Positions 19,586 to 29,426 are shown, numbered from the stretch's first letter. The stretch: DNA of 64,000 nt from Chitinophaga polysaccharea (GCF_007829335.1 NZ_VIWO01000003.1:737759-801758), one strand, 5' to 3'. Program-made: numbers and translations. The notes: generated by a model from the letters alone, not told the origin.

Positions 19586-21478
19586 ATGAAAACTATAAAA
19601 ATAGTGCTGCTGGGGATGATCATCACCTGTAGTAGTGCCTGCAAGAAATTCCTGGATATTATCCCCGACAACGTAGCCACGCTGGAACAGGCCTTCCAGA
19701 TGCGCGCTACTGCCAAGAAATACCTGTTTACCTGTTATTCGTACCTGCCCAAGCTGGGCAGCGTTTCGGAAAATTATACTTTCCTGGGATCACGGGAAAT
19801 CGCAACGCCATATCCTGGCTCGCAGGCGCCGGGAATACCAGAATCGATTATGCAGCTTTGTTACGATTATCAGAACATTGTAAACCCAATTGCTAACTAT
19901 TGGGACGGCGCTAATGGCGGTGTAGCCATGTTTGCCGGGATGCGTACCTGCAACATTTTCCTGGATAACATTGGCAAAGTGCCTGACATAACAGAAGTAG
20001 AAAGAAAAAGATGGATAGCAGAAGTGAAAGTGCTGAAAGCATATTACCATTTTCTGCTGCTACGCATGTATGGTCCCATTCCCATGATGAAGGAGAACAT
20101 CCCTGTATCTGCCGACGTGGAGGCAGTAAAGGTAAAGCGGGACCCGGTAGATGATGTGGCGGCCTATATTGCTCAACTGGTAGACGAAGCCGTGCCTGAT
20201 CTGCCGCAAATGATCACCAACCAGCGGGAGGAGTTAGGACGTATCACTACGCCGATTGCACTGGCTATTAAAGCCTATGCGCTCACATGGGATGCCAGCC
20301 CGATTTTTAACGGAAATGCCGATTATGCTGCACTGAAAAACAAAGATGGCCGGGCGCTGGTGAATACCGCATTCGATAAATCGAAATGGCAAAAGGCCGC
20401 AGACGCTTGTAATGCAGCTATTACTGCCGCTAACAGTGCAGGCTTCAATTTGTATTATTTCGAAAAACCTTTCGACCTGGCCAATATCAGCGATACTACT
20501 AAAAAGTGCATGGACATCAGGTGCGCAATTACTGAAGACTGGAACCAGGAATGCATCTGGGGCTTTCCTCAGTCTACTACAGCTGAATTACAGCGCGAGT
20601 GCGCCCCCAGGAATGATGTGTATTCTTATACCTATGCCTTGTGGGCGGCAAATATGAATGCCTGCGAAATATTTTATACAGGGAATGGTGTGCCCATTGA
20701 AGAAGACATCGACTGGGATTACGCCAACCGGTATACGAAATTGGTGACCGTGTCGAGTGATATGCGCAGCATCTTAAAACCCAATTATACCACCTCTTCT
20801 TTTAATGTGAACCGGGAATACCGTTTCTACGCGGACCTGGCTTTTGATGGCTCCTCTTATTTTATGAAACAACGGCCCAATGAAGACAATCTGCTGTATA
20901 TAAATACCATGTGGGGATCTTCATCAGCCAATACGTTGTCAAGGTATTCTTTTACCGGTTACTGGCCCAAGAAACTGGTGAGCTGGAAAACATCCGGTGA
21001 TGGCGGATCTTATACTGCCGATGCCTATACCTGGCCTGCCATCCGTTTAAGTGCACTTTACCTGATGTATGCAGAAGCACTCAACGAATCAGAAGGCCCA
21101 TCGGCCAAAGCCTATCAATATATCGATGAAGTTCGCCGCCGCGCAGGATTGAACGGAGTCGTGCAGTCATGGTCGGCGCATTCCAGGAATGCTGCCAAAC
21201 CTTCTACCAGGGAAGGACTGCGGAGCATTATCCAGCAGGAAACCATGATCGAATTTATTTTCGAAGGGGAAAACTACTGGAATATGCGCAGATGGAAGCG
21301 ACTGGACCTGATGAACAGACCTGTTACCGGTTGGGATATTTCTCAAAGCACGCCAGCCGCATTTTATAAGATGAGGTCCATTTATCAACCACATAATACA
21401 TACAGGGATTTCCTGGCGCCTATCAAAGAATATAACCTGTATGTAAATCCTAATCTCGTTCAGAATCCGCTATGGTAG
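19586..21478 (+). CDS. SusD/RagB-family glycan-binding lipoprotein
   Basis: A 630-aa lipoprotein with lipobox SSAC (Cys19) followed by KKFLDIIPDN, the classic SusD start. Typical SusD elements include FLGSREIATPYPG, the helical LKAYYHFLLLRMYGPIPMMKENIP, and near the end LSALYLMYAEALNESEGPSAKAYQYIDEVRRRAGLNGVV with IIQQETMIEFIFEGENYWNMRRWKRLD. SusD forms the lid over the SusC barrel. The gene lies 26 bp after its SusC partner. At 630 aa it is a little longer than many family members. The substrate cannot be read from sequence alone. Confidence 0.95.
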   Translation: MKTIKIVLLGMIITCSSACKKFLDIIPDNVATLEQAFQMRATAKKYLFTCYSYLPKLGSVSENYTFLGSREIATPYPGSQAPGIPESIMQLCYDYQNIVNPIANYWDGANGGVAMFAGMRTCNIFLDNIGKVPDITEVERKRWIAEVKVLKAYYHFLLLRMYGPIPMMKENIPVSADVEAVKVKRDPVDDVAAYIAQLVDEAVPDLPQMITNQREELGRITTPIALAIKAYALTWDASPIFNGNADYAALKNKDGRALVNTAFDKSKWQKAADACNAAITAANSAGFNLYYFEKPFDLANISDTTKKCMDIRCAITEDWNQECIWGFPQSTTAELQRECAPRNDVYSYTYALWAANMNACEIFYTGNGVPIEEDIDWDYANRYTKLVTVSSDMRSILKPNYTTSSFNVNREYRFYADLAFDGSSYFMKQRPNEDNLLYINTMWGSSSANTLSRYSFTGYWPKKLVSWKTSGDGGSYTADAYTWPAIRLSALYLMYAEALNESEGPSAKAYQYIDEVRRRAGLNGVVQSWSAHSRNAAKPSTREGLRSIIQQETMIEFIFEGENYWNMRRWKRLDLMNRPVTGWDISQSTPAAFYKMRSIYQPHNTYRDFLAPIKEYNLYVNPNLVQNPLW

Positions 21479-21530
21479 CAGTTGCTATAAATGATCGCTG
21501 CAAACCGGGTACTAACTAAATCACAAAAGA

Positions 21531-22739
21531 ATGAAAAAACAATCCGTACTACATATACTGGTAATGACTATGGTAATAGCTGCGGCAGCGCTGTACTCCT
21601 GTCAGAAACAAACCGGCTCCAACCCGGAGCCCATATACAAAAGCGACAAAAAGCCTCCCGTGGTAACAAATGTGCACGTGAATAACTTTCCCGGTGGCGC
21701 CCTTATTATATATGATATTCCCGCCGACCCGGAAATACTCTATGTACAGGCCAACTTTATGATCAATCAAAAGTCGCAACAACAGGTGAAGGCTTCTTAC
21801 TATACCGACACTTTAAAAGTCATGGGCTTTGAAAAATCGGCCGATTATAAGGTGGAACTGTATACCGTTAGCCGGAGCGAGGTAAAGTCAGATCCGATCG
21901 AGGTTAATGTGCATCCGCAAACACCTCCTTACCTCACTGTTAAATCCACCCTGCAGATCCTGGCAGATTTTGGCGGGGCGAATATCGCGTTCAGGAATAT
22001 TGCAGGAAGCGATATCGCGGTAGTGGCGCTGGTAGATACGCTGGGGAAACCTGAAACGGTTTATACCAGCTATACCAAGGACACATCAGGTAATTTTTCT
22101 GTAAGAGGATTTTCAGCCAAGGAAAGAAAGTTTGGCGCCTTCGTACGTGACAGGTGGGGAAATGTATCCGACACCGTCTGGGCAAGCGTAACGTCCATGA
22201 ATGAGCAGGAACTGGATCGTACAAAAATGCATGGATTGGTGCTGCCGGGCGACCAGACAGCATGTTGTGGTTCTAACCTGGGAGTACCGCTTTCTAACCC
22301 GTATAAATCGGGCGATTGGGCCTTTTACGGGGGCACCGGCCCCAATGATTCCGTTCCGGCGCGGGTGACCGTAGATTTTGGACGGCCAGTGGTATTAAGT
22401 CGTTTCAGATATTGGATGCGACAAAACGGCGGGGCCGAGTTCAGGAACGGTACACTGCGGTTTTTCAAAGTATACGGCAGTATGAATCCTAACCCCAACG
22501 GAGCCCTCGACAATACCTGGACGCAAATAGGCGGGGTATACGAGCTGGTAAAACCATCCGGCCTTCCTTATGGACAGACCAACAGCGCCGATTACGAAGT
22601 TGTGAATAATGGAGCTGAATTTACATTCCCGCTGCCGGCAGTTACCATGCGCTATTTCCGCCTGGTTGTCCTGCAGAACTTTTCTGGCGGACAAGGATTG
22701 GAAATGGCATCTATCAAGTTCATGGGAGATTATAAGTAA
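21531..22739 (+). CDS. Surface lipoprotein, DUF4959-DUF5126-DUF5000 type
   Basis: A 402-aa lipoprotein with lipobox LYSC (about Cys24). The N-terminal third is an Ig/FnIII-like DUF4959 (PPVVTNVHVNNFPGGALIIYDIPADPEILYVQANF). The middle is DUF5126-like (YLTVKSTLQILADFGGANIAFRN to RDRWGNVSDTV). The C-terminal part is a DUF5000/F5-8C-like discoidin fold (ARVTVDFGRPVVLSRFRYWMRQ to MRYFRLVVLQNFSGGQGLEMASIKFMGDYK). Such proteins are accessory surface glycan-binding proteins next to SusD. It is co-oriented 52 bp after SusD and 30 bp before the next lipoprotein gene, so it should be in the same operon. Confidence 0.88.
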   Translation: MKKQSVLHILVMTMVIAAAALYSCQKQTGSNPEPIYKSDKKPPVVTNVHVNNFPGGALIIYDIPADPEILYVQANFMINQKSQQQVKASYYTDTLKVMGFEKSADYKVELYTVSRSEVKSDPIEVNVHPQTPPYLTVKSTLQILADFGGANIAFRNIAGSDIAVVALVDTLGKPETVYTSYTKDTSGNFSVRGFSAKERKFGAFVRDRWGNVSDTVWASVTSMNEQELDRTKMHGLVLPGDQTACCGSNLGVPLSNPYKSGDWAFYGGTGPNDSVPARVTVDFGRPVVLSRFRYWMRQNGGAEFRNGTLRFFKVYGSMNPNPNGALDNTWTQIGGVYELVKPSGLPYGQTNSADYEVVNNGAEFTFPLPAVTMRYFRLVVLQNFSGGQGLEMASIKFMGDYK

Positions 22740-22769
22740 TCATATCCGGTAGCATTTAAAAAAAATAAC

Positions 22770-23843
22770 ATGAAGAATATTATGTATGCCCTATTGCTGA
22801 CAGTAACAGGATTAGGTGCATGTACCAAAATGGATCATGAATATGCTCCCTACCTCTCCAACGGGGAGATTTTTTATACCGGGGTTCCCACCAACCTGGT
22901 GGCACATCCCGGCAGGGGAAGAGTTGGGTTACAGTTTACCCAATCAAAAGACCCCAATATCGCCAGGTATGTAATCTACTGGAATAACCGCAGCAGCAAG
23001 CTGGAAGTACCTGCTTCAGACAGCGTACTCCAACAGGTGATAGTTCCGAACCTTACAGAAGGGGAATACGCATTCGAGATCGTGGCATATGATAAGGCAG
23101 GGAACCCATCCACTCCCGGATCTGCGGTGATTACAGGAACCAGCCTGGGACAGGCATATGAAAATAACCTGCAAACGCGGCGGGTGAATATTTCCAACAG
23201 CCAGGCCGGTATCATACTTGGCTTTAGCTCTATGGATACCACCTGTAAGTATACAACAGCGGCTTACACTACCGCCTCCGGCACAACCGGATCGGCGAAA
23301 TACACCAATGCCGGCGCCTTCGAGGATACGCTGAAAGATGCGTCCAAACAGCTTGCATCTGTGGTGTTGAAAACCGCTTATGTACCATTGTCAGGCATCG
23401 ATACCTTTTATGCACAGCAAACAATGCCTGTGAACCTGGCTGCAGCAAAATATACCTGCACCGGCCAGATGGTAGACTATACCAATGCCTCACTGACCGG
23501 GCCATACCCCTGGAATGTTACACTGCGCCCGGCCACTGCCACGCAACTCGAATTGGTAGACAATGATCAAACAAACGAAGTTTACCATAAAATACTGAGT
23601 GGAGGAAGCAATTCATATTATGGATCATTTGGCGTAGTATTTAACCTGGATAATAATTATAATGTTATCAGCGTCATTAACAAATATGGACAGCCTTCTT
23701 CCAACGGAAGGTCAGCAGAATTAGACCCTTCGGGTATAAATAAATTTGACCCCGCCACCCGTACTTTAAAAGTAAAGTATTGGATGAACCAACCAGGAGC
23801 AACCCACCGGACTTCATTTGATGAAACCTTTTCGATGAAGTAA
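22770..23843 (+). CDS. DUF4998-type surface lipoprotein
   Basis: A 357-aa protein with lipobox GLGAC (about Cys18). Two FnIII-like beta domains make up the N-terminal half, as in DUF4998 (IFYTGVPTNLVAHPGRGRVGLQF, IARYVIYWNNRSSKLEVP, LTEGEYAFEIVAYDKAGNPSTPG). The C-terminal half has no domain I can name; it ends in VKYWMNQPGATHRTSFDETF, an ending like other SusE/SusF-style surface proteins. It is the last gene of the first SusCD operon, followed by a hairpin. It is probably a carbohydrate-binding accessory protein; the substrate is unknown. Confidence 0.8.
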   Translation: MKNIMYALLLTVTGLGACTKMDHEYAPYLSNGEIFYTGVPTNLVAHPGRGRVGLQFTQSKDPNIARYVIYWNNRSSKLEVPASDSVLQQVIVPNLTEGEYAFEIVAYDKAGNPSTPGSAVITGTSLGQAYENNLQTRRVNISNSQAGIILGFSSMDTTCKYTTAAYTTASGTTGSAKYTNAGAFEDTLKDASKQLASVVLKTAYVPLSGIDTFYAQQTMPVNLAAAKYTCTGQMVDYTNASLTGPYPWNVTLRPATATQLELVDNDQTNEVYHKILSGGSNSYYGSFGVVFNLDNNYNVISVINKYGQPSSNGRSAELDPSGINKFDPATRTLKVKYWMNQPGATHRTSFDETFSMK

Positions 23844-23861
23844 AAGGAGATGCTTTACAGG

Positions 23862-23883
23862 CAGGAGCTGCTTGCGGCTCCTG
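23862..23883 (+). terminator. Probable terminator of first SusCD operon
   Basis: CAGGAGC and GCTCCTG pair around an 8-nt loop and are followed by TCTCTTTTA. It lies 19 bp after the DUF4998 lipoprotein stop and separates it from the next gene, which has its own -7-like box. Confidence 0.7.
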
Positions 23884-23925
23884 TCTCTTTTATGAGCGAT
23901 ATGCAAATAAAACATAGGAATTGGA

Positions 23926-23933
23926 TAATTTTG
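23926..23933 (+). promoter_or_regulatory. Candidate -7 element for the 757-aa protein gene
   Basis: TAATTTTG matches the Bacteroidota -7 consensus TAnnTTTG and would give a leader of about 32 nt. A -33 TTTG was not evident at the usual distance. Confidence 0.4.
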
Positions 23934-23971
23934 CACTGTAATTCGCCTGCTTTCGTAGCTATTTTTACGCA

Positions 23972-26245
23972 ATGGTCCTAAAAAAAATTATTACACTGTT
24001 TGCGACATGTGCGCTTACTTCCAGCCTTTGGGCACAATGTGATTTTAAAACAGCATACTTTAAAATTCACATTGATGGTAAAGGATGGATTACCAGTATG
24101 AAGAATATCACGGTGAAGCCTAACCGTGAATTCAGTCCGTCCGATAAGCCTTCTCCTTTGTTAAGCCTTTATAACAGCCAGCAGAAAAAATACTATCAGC
24201 CTGTAAAAGCTACGTATAACAAGGCTGGTAAAGTCTTGCTACTTAGTTACGCCAATGGCTCTGTAGCCAAAGTTTCCATTCTCCCGCAGGAAAAATATTT
24301 TAAGCTCACCTTGCAATCCCTTGCACCGCGAAATGGTATTGACGCTATTGAATGGGGCGCCTGCCACACCAATATTACCAACCTGCTGGGCGAAATCATT
24401 GGCGTGAGCCGGGATACCAGTGCAGCCGTGAATTATGCCATTGGCATGATGGCTTTAAATGATAACACGCTCGGAGGCACAGCAGCCACCATCGCCGATG
24501 CAGCCCCGTTTCAATATATCATTCATTCACCGGATGCTAAACGCTTTCCTTTACCGGATAGCCTGCATGAAGGCCAGGTATTTAGCCTGGGTGGCGATGG
24601 AGTAAGTGATGTGGCTTTCTATGCCCATAAAGAAGCTTATTACCGGATCATGTATGGAGATGCAGCAGCGGTGGATAATAAAGGAAGAATATCTATTAGC
24701 TACCAGTCGCGGGACCGCTCTTTTGAAAGAGAAGTAAATTATTCGCTGATCCCCCATATGGCAGCCAATATCCCCAACCATATACAGGTGCAACCATTGC
24801 CGGGAGTAGACTATATCGGCTCTTCCATTGCTTTGTGGGGTAGCCCTGACAGCACTGCGCTGCTGGACGTGGTGCAACAGATCGTAAAAGCGGAGCAATT
24901 ACCTTATCCCACTATTAATGGGAGATGGGTAAAAGATCCGGCTGCTTATGTGCCCGACGCTATTACCAGTGGTAACCTGTATGACAGCATTATATCCTAT
25001 ACATCCAGGCTGGGCTTTAAAACCATTAGCTTATACGACCAGGGCTTTTTAAGACCGGATCGGGGTAACAACGGTTATATCGATGGAAAGAATTTTGAGA
25101 AACATCCTATTCATTTAACCGCAGGTAATGTGTCGCACAAAGCATTTGCGGAGATGGCGGCCAAATTTGGTATTACCATAGGCAGAACCACTATCACCAA
25201 TTCGCTGGCGCCGGGCACGCTGGATGCCAGCCCCGTACCCAGCGACAGCCTGTGCTACCAGCAGCGCCGTTTGCTGATGAAAGACCTTAGCCCAACCGAT
25301 ACCGTCATAGTAGTGGATAATCCTGAACACCTGGAAGAAATTGCCAGCTGGGAAGGGCATTGCGCCAATTTGAATATGATAAAAATTGGCAAGGAATTAA
25401 TCCATTACCTGGGTGTATCCGATAAAGCGCCTTATAGATTGCTGAATGTAAAACGAGGTTACTGGAATACGCAGGCTGCTAGCCATAAAGTACGGGATAC
25501 CGTGTATAAGCTCCAGGTAACCGTTAACTATGGCTACGACGGTATTATTCCTAACATGCAGCTGCAGGATGAAATCGCCGCACATTATGCGGAGGTTTGT
25601 TATCTCAACGGTTTGCAATACTATGATTTTGACGGACAGGAGTTTTTGTTTAACAACGGGCATGGCTACTACTCCGCCAAACGTTTCTTCCGCGGAATGT
25701 TTGAGCGGGCGGCTAAACTGGGACTTCCCTCCATCCGCTTTACAGGCGCTACCCTATCGGAAGGCTCCTGGCATTATCAGAGTATCTGGAATGTAGGCGG
25801 TGGAAAGAACCTGTATGATGCCGATACCCGGGAGTGGGGAAGTACTACCAGCCAGGGGAAAGATCTCCGGGACGTTACGTATGCTAATTTTTTCCCGGTA
25901 GGCATGGGCGGCAATTTCCCTATTAAGGCACATTCAACCGTGGCCCAATATGAGCATATACAGGCTATTTCTGTAGGGGTAGGTACCACTTACAGCTTAT
26001 ACCTGAACCAGAAAGATGTGGAGAGCTGTCCGCAGAAAGACGCCATTTTTAAGACGATCAGAACCTGGGAAGATGCCAGGGCGGCTAATGCCTTTCCCCG
26101 CTGGGTGAAAACGGCGCTGGCAGATCCTTCAAAGTCGTTTCACCTGGAAGCCATAGATGCCAATAGCTGGAATTTGTATCAATCCAACCGCGATGGTTCG
26201 GGGCAGCACTTGTTGACCCGACTCGTAAGAGCGCGTGGTTATTGA
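23972..26245 (+). CDS. Secreted protein of unknown activity, glycoside hydrolase-like, 757 aa
   Basis: It has a clear signal peptide (MVLKKIITLFATCALTSSLWAQ, cleaved after about residue 22). The N-terminal third is beta-rich, as in enzymes with an N-terminal beta-sandwich. The centre alternates strands and helices (GFKTISLYDQGFLRPD, then GLQYYDFDGQEFLFNNGHGYYSAKRFFRGMFERAAKLGLPSIRFTGATL), which suggests a TIM barrel with acidic residues at strand ends, most obviously the YDFDGQE motif around residues 550-556. I could not assign a CAZy family; alpha-galactosidase-like or lyase-associated barrels are possible. It directly follows the SusCD operon on the same strand but with its own terminator and promoter-like box. 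It is the best candidate for that locus's depolymerase. Confidence 0.75.
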   Translation: MVLKKIITLFATCALTSSLWAQCDFKTAYFKIHIDGKGWITSMKNITVKPNREFSPSDKPSPLLSLYNSQQKKYYQPVKATYNKAGKVLLLSYANGSVAKVSILPQEKYFKLTLQSLAPRNGIDAIEWGACHTNITNLLGEIIGVSRDTSAAVNYAIGMMALNDNTLGGTAATIADAAPFQYIIHSPDAKRFPLPDSLHEGQVFSLGGDGVSDVAFYAHKEAYYRIMYGDAAAVDNKGRISISYQSRDRSFEREVNYSLIPHMAANIPNHIQVQPLPGVDYIGSSIALWGSPDSTALLDVVQQIVKAEQLPYPTINGRWVKDPAAYVPDAITSGNLYDSIISYTSRLGFKTISLYDQGFLRPDRGNNGYIDGKNFEKHPIHLTAGNVSHKAFAEMAAKFGITIGRTTITNSLAPGTLDASPVPSDSLCYQQRRLLMKDLSPTDTVIVVDNPEHLEEIASWEGHCANLNMIKIGKELIHYLGVSDKAPYRLLNVKRGYWNTQAASHKVRDTVYKLQVTVNYGYDGIIPNMQLQDEIAAHYAEVCYLNGLQYYDFDGQEFLFNNGHGYYSAKRFFRGMFERAAKLGLPSIRFTGATLSEGSWHYQSIWNVGGGKNLYDADTREWGSTTSQGKDLRDVTYANFFPVGMGGNFPIKAHSTVAQYEHIQAISVGVGTTYSLYLNQKDVESCPQKDAIFKTIRTWEDARAANAFPRWVKTALADPSKSFHLEAIDANSWNLYQSNRDGSGQHLLTRLVRARGY

Positions 26246-26306
26246 GAAAAAAAGCAACCATATAGCAGGTAAATACTTCGGATAATTTTAACGGCCTCTT
26301 ACGGCT

Positions 26307-26360
26307 AACAGCCCTGGAGCTGGGTGATTGCCTCTGGCATAACCCGGCTCCAGGGCTGTT
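26307..26360 (+). terminator. Strong terminator after the 757-aa protein gene
   Basis: A stem of about 19 bp: AACAGCCCTGGAGC pairs with GCTCCAGGGCTGTT, and the pairing extends through GGGT/ACCC after one G-T wobble. A TTTT run follows directly. Confidence 0.8.
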
Positions 26361-26461
26361 TTGCGCGGGTAGAAAATATTTTGACGAACCCCTTGCCTAA
26401 ACAAATAATATTTACATTATATTTATGGCTCCTTTGAAGGTCATGCCTAAAAACTCAAGAA

Positions 26462-27328
26462 GTGCAAACTATCACTGAAACAGCGGAAAACACGCAATTA
26501 TTCGATTATGATCATTGGAATAGTCAGCTCCCTACATTAAGTAAAGATTACCAGGGAGCCAGTCCTTATCCTCATATTGTATTAGAAAATTTCCTGAACC
26601 CGGATGTATTAACTACATGCTCCCAGGAGTTTGATAAATTAAATGAGGAAGATGGATGGATCAACTATGTTCACTACAATGAAAACAAAGCCGGGTTGAA
26701 TAAACTCGATCTGTTGCCCGCCACTATCAAGCGGACCATCAATGAACTGAATTCCCCGGAATTCCTGGCATTTCTCAGTGAGTTGACCGGCATAAAAGGC
26801 CTGATGAAAGATGACCTCCTGGAAGGAGGCGGCATACATCAGTCCAAGCGGGGAGGTTACCTGAACATCCATGCCGATTTCACCGTACACCCGCACCATC
26901 GCCACTGGCAACGCCGGGTAAACGTGCTCGTGTATCTCAACCCTGATTGGGTAGAAGAGTGGGGTGGTAAACTAGAACTGTGGGATACCCAGATGAAGGC
27001 CTGTGAAAAGAAAGTGTTGCCGGTTTTTAATCGCTGTGTGATTTTTAATACAGATGCCGATTCCTACCATGGACACCCGGAACCTACTACTTGCCCGGAA
27101 GATCGTCACAGAAGGTCTATCGCTTTGTATTATTATACCGAAGAAGCCCAGCCCTTCCGCAGAGCTACCCACTACATGGTACGCCCCGGGGAAGAGAAAA
27201 AGAAATTTATGGTGAAGCTGGACAATACCATGGTGGCCGTTTATACGGAAATCAAAGGCATGCTGGGATCAAATGATAAAGTAGTAAGTAAGATACTGCG
27301 GTTCTTTTCCGGTAAGAAAAAGAAATAA
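26462..27328 (+). CDS. 2-oxoglutarate/Fe(II)-dependent oxygenase (prolyl-4-hydroxylase-like)
   Basis: A 288-aa cytoplasmic protein starting at GTG; upstream ATGs are out of frame. The iron facial triad is H137-x-D139 (YLNIHADFTVHP) with His203 (ADSYHGHPEP) distal. RHRRSIALYYY (Arg217/Arg218) supplies the 2-oxoglutarate anchor. RRVNVLVYLNPDWVEEWGGKLELW is typical of the prolyl 4-hydroxylase superfamily (2OG-FeII_Oxy_3). Such proteins hydroxylate protein, sugar or small-molecule substrates; the substrate is not predictable. A short basic tail (GKKKK) ends the protein. The gene is single, bounded by terminators on both sides. Confidence 0.9.
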   Translation: MQTITETAENTQLFDYDHWNSQLPTLSKDYQGASPYPHIVLENFLNPDVLTTCSQEFDKLNEEDGWINYVHYNENKAGLNKLDLLPATIKRTINELNSPEFLAFLSELTGIKGLMKDDLLEGGGIHQSKRGGYLNIHADFTVHPHHRHWQRRVNVLVYLNPDWVEEWGGKLELWDTQMKACEKKVLPVFNRCVIFNTDADSYHGHPEPTTCPEDRHRRSIALYYYTEEAQPFRRATHYMVRPGEEKKKFMVKLDNTMVAVYTEIKGMLGSNDKVVSKILRFFSGKKKK

Positions 27329-27345
27329 ACCAGTTCAAAATAATA

Positions 27346-27386
27346 AATAGAAAAGGCGTTGAATTTACTTCAACGCCTTTTCTATT
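27346..27386. terminator. Bidirectional terminator, 18-bp stem
   Basis: AATAGAAAAGGCGTTGAA and its exact complement surround a TTTAC loop. The A-rich left and T-rich right flanks serve both the oxygenase gene and the convergent glycosyltransferase gene. Confidence 0.9.
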
Positions 27387-27402
27387 ATCGTATAACCGGC
27401 GG

Positions 27403-29064
27403 TTATTTAGCCGGTACTTCTCTCTTCAGGAATACAAATCCGTTCTTACGATACAGTTCTTTTAAAGAATACTGCTTGTAATCATCTACCCGGTCTACTT
27501 TGGTAACAAAATAAACAGGTTTATCAATATCTCCTTTCAACAGCCAGGCTTCCTCATAAGAGTTTGGATTGGCAGGTTTCTCTTTGTGAGTATAGAAGAA
27601 AGGCGCATAGCTCCAATAACCCAGGGTGGTTACATAACAATCTTCTCCCTGCCTTTGCTCAAAAAATTCAATAGCCGCCGCCTGTGAATACTTTTCTACT
27701 TTCGGAACAATAACGGCAGCCGCCAGGAAAATAACCAGGCCTGTTCCTACAAAGTAGGTGGTGGCTGCATTGATAAAGTTGCGTTTACGCAGCTGTATTA
27801 ATCCCACGATAATCGTTACCACCAGTAAAATGCCTACCAGTCCTTCCCAGCCACTCCAGTGTACATCCGCCGCCATATTGGCCTGGGCAAAGGTATCGTG
27901 CACATAAGGGATCAGTCGCCTGATATTTAAGGCGATCAGGGTTACCGCCAGCAGTACTATCGCAATGATGGCGCCCAGGATGGTGGTGAGTACGCCTACA
28001 TATTTTTTATAATCCATTTCCTTTCTATCCCATTTGTAAAAGGAATAGGCGGCCAGGAAGGTAATTGGGAACCAGGCCAGCGAGGAGTAGTGGATAATGC
28101 GGGATTGTACGATCGTAAATAAAATGGTGACTACCCAGAACAACAGGATCATCCAGATCTTAAAGTCTTTATCATACCGGCTGGTGTAACGCCCTTTAAA
28201 GAACGCAGGAATGGCAAACAGGGAAGCGGGGAAACAGCCAACGAGCAACACCACGTAGTGATACCCGAAGAAGCCCGCCTGTCCTGCGTCGTGCGTGGTA
28301 AAGAGACGGTACTGGTATTTTAAAAACTCCGTGATAAACCAGGGCCCGTTCTTGGCAGTTTCATATCCATACCAGGTGAGGGTTACCAGCATAGTAGCTA
28401 CCAGGAACAATAGGGCATGGCCCCAGTTAAAGAAGAGCCGGAAACGGTTATAAAAGAAATATACGCCCAATACCATCAGGAACACCATCAGGGCTACCTG
28501 TCCTTTGGTCAGGATGGCCAGGCCCATAAAAATGCCGGACCAGATGGCGTAAAATACCGGTTTTTTATTAACGCCTTCCTTATCAAATCCGTTCCGTTTC
28601 CAGTGGTACAATATAAAATAGTAGAGCGCCAGGAAAGTAAACAGGTTAAACCAGGGATCAATGATACCTGATTTGAAGTACATATTCGGAAACAGGGAGC
28701 CACCAAAGGCCAGCGCCCAGAGAATACCAAATTTTCTGTCGTATAACCGGGTACCACAAATGAAAAGCACGATCAGGGTCACAATACCGCAGATGGCATT
28801 GGGAAAGCGCGCGGCAAATTCGTTGATACCAAATATTTTCATGGACAGGCTTTGCATCCAGAAGAACATGGGTGGTTTTTCCCAGAACGGCTTGAAATTG
28901 ACATAGATCCTGGTGTAATCGTCCAGATTCAGCATTTCTCTCGAACACTCTGCGAAGTTGATTTCATCCCAGTCAAACAGATGCACCCGCCCCAGAAAAG
29001 GGATGAAGAAAAGCGCAGCAATTAATGCCAATAAAAGAATAGTGATTAGTTTGGGTGTACGCAT
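27403..29064 (-). CDS. GT39/ArnT-like membrane glycosyltransferase
   Basis: About 553 aa from the ATG of MRTPKLITILLL; a longer reading to 29133 adds 23 unlikely residues. It has some 10-12 hydrophobic helices. The first periplasmic loop contains FDWDEINFAECSREML (Asp33-Glu34), the acidic motif of the PMT_2/GT39-GT83 superfamily, then FKPFWEKPPMFFWMQ. The C-terminal soluble part (EQRQGEDCYVTTLGYWSYAPFFYTHKEKPAN) is like that of ArnT-type enzymes. It probably transfers a sugar from a polyprenyl-phosphate donor to a periplasmic acceptor such as lipid A or protein; the acceptor is unknown. Monocistronic on the minus strand. Confidence 0.88.
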   Translation of the reverse strand: MRTPKLITILLLALIAALFFIPFLGRVHLFDWDEINFAECSREMLNLDDYTRIYVNFKPFWEKPPMFFWMQSLSMKIFGINEFAARFPNAICGIVTLIVLFICGTRLYDRKFGILWALAFGGSLFPNMYFKSGIIDPWFNLFTFLALYYFILYHWKRNGFDKEGVNKKPVFYAIWSGIFMGLAILTKGQVALMVFLMVLGVYFFYNRFRLFFNWGHALLFLVATMLVTLTWYGYETAKNGPWFITEFLKYQYRLFTTHDAGQAGFFGYHYVVLLVGCFPASLFAIPAFFKGRYTSRYDKDFKIWMILLFWVVTILFTIVQSRIIHYSSLAWFPITFLAAYSFYKWDRKEMDYKKYVGVLTTILGAIIAIVLLAVTLIALNIRRLIPYVHDTFAQANMAADVHWSGWEGLVGILLVVTIIVGLIQLRKRNFINAATTYFVGTGLVIFLAAAVIVPKVEKYSQAAAIEFFEQRQGEDCYVTTLGYWSYAPFFYTHKEKPANPNSYEEAWLLKGDIDKPVYFVTKVDRVDDYKQYSLKELYRKNGFVFLKREVPAK

Positions 29065-29213
29065 ATGTACTGTATGTAAATGATTGTATTGAACAAATAT
29101 ATGTTGATATACTATCATTTGCAAATCAGGCACTTTGTTGCGCCACCACGGCGTCGATAAGTGCTGCTTCGTCGGTTGGGCCTTTGCGTGGAAGTTGCCT
29201 CCGCGCGCGGTGT

Positions 29214-29420
29214 TTAATCAGGGTTTATCCGCCGGAAAAAACGACGGATACTGTAGCCCACACTCATCGTAATACAAAGCGGACATACCCCGAAACGGAA
29301 AAAGGTTAAGGCGAGTTTTTTATACCAGGGCAGATGCACCGGAATTATCGGGCAGCTCTCCCCATCTCCCTCAAATGCTTTGATTCCCCAGATGTTGACT
29401 TCTCTCTTCATTTTCTTCAT
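29214..29420 (-). CDS. Small Cys-containing membrane-associated protein, 68 aa
   Basis: It reads MKKMKREVNIWG, then GDGESCPIIP, then a hydrophobic helix carrying FGVCPLCITMSVGYSI and a basic tail RRFFRRINPD. The three cysteines, including a CPLC pair, and the single helix suggest a small metal- or redox-sensing membrane protein. It starts 6 bp after the stop of a 26-aa ORF and lies downstream of an ECF sigma gene on the same strand. No family is recognised. The compact spacing argues that it is real. Confidence 0.5.
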   Translation of the reverse strand: MKKMKREVNIWGIKAFEGDGESCPIIPVHLPWYKKLALTFFRFGVCPLCITMSVGYSIRRFFRRINPD

Positions 29421-29426
29421 TTTTTA

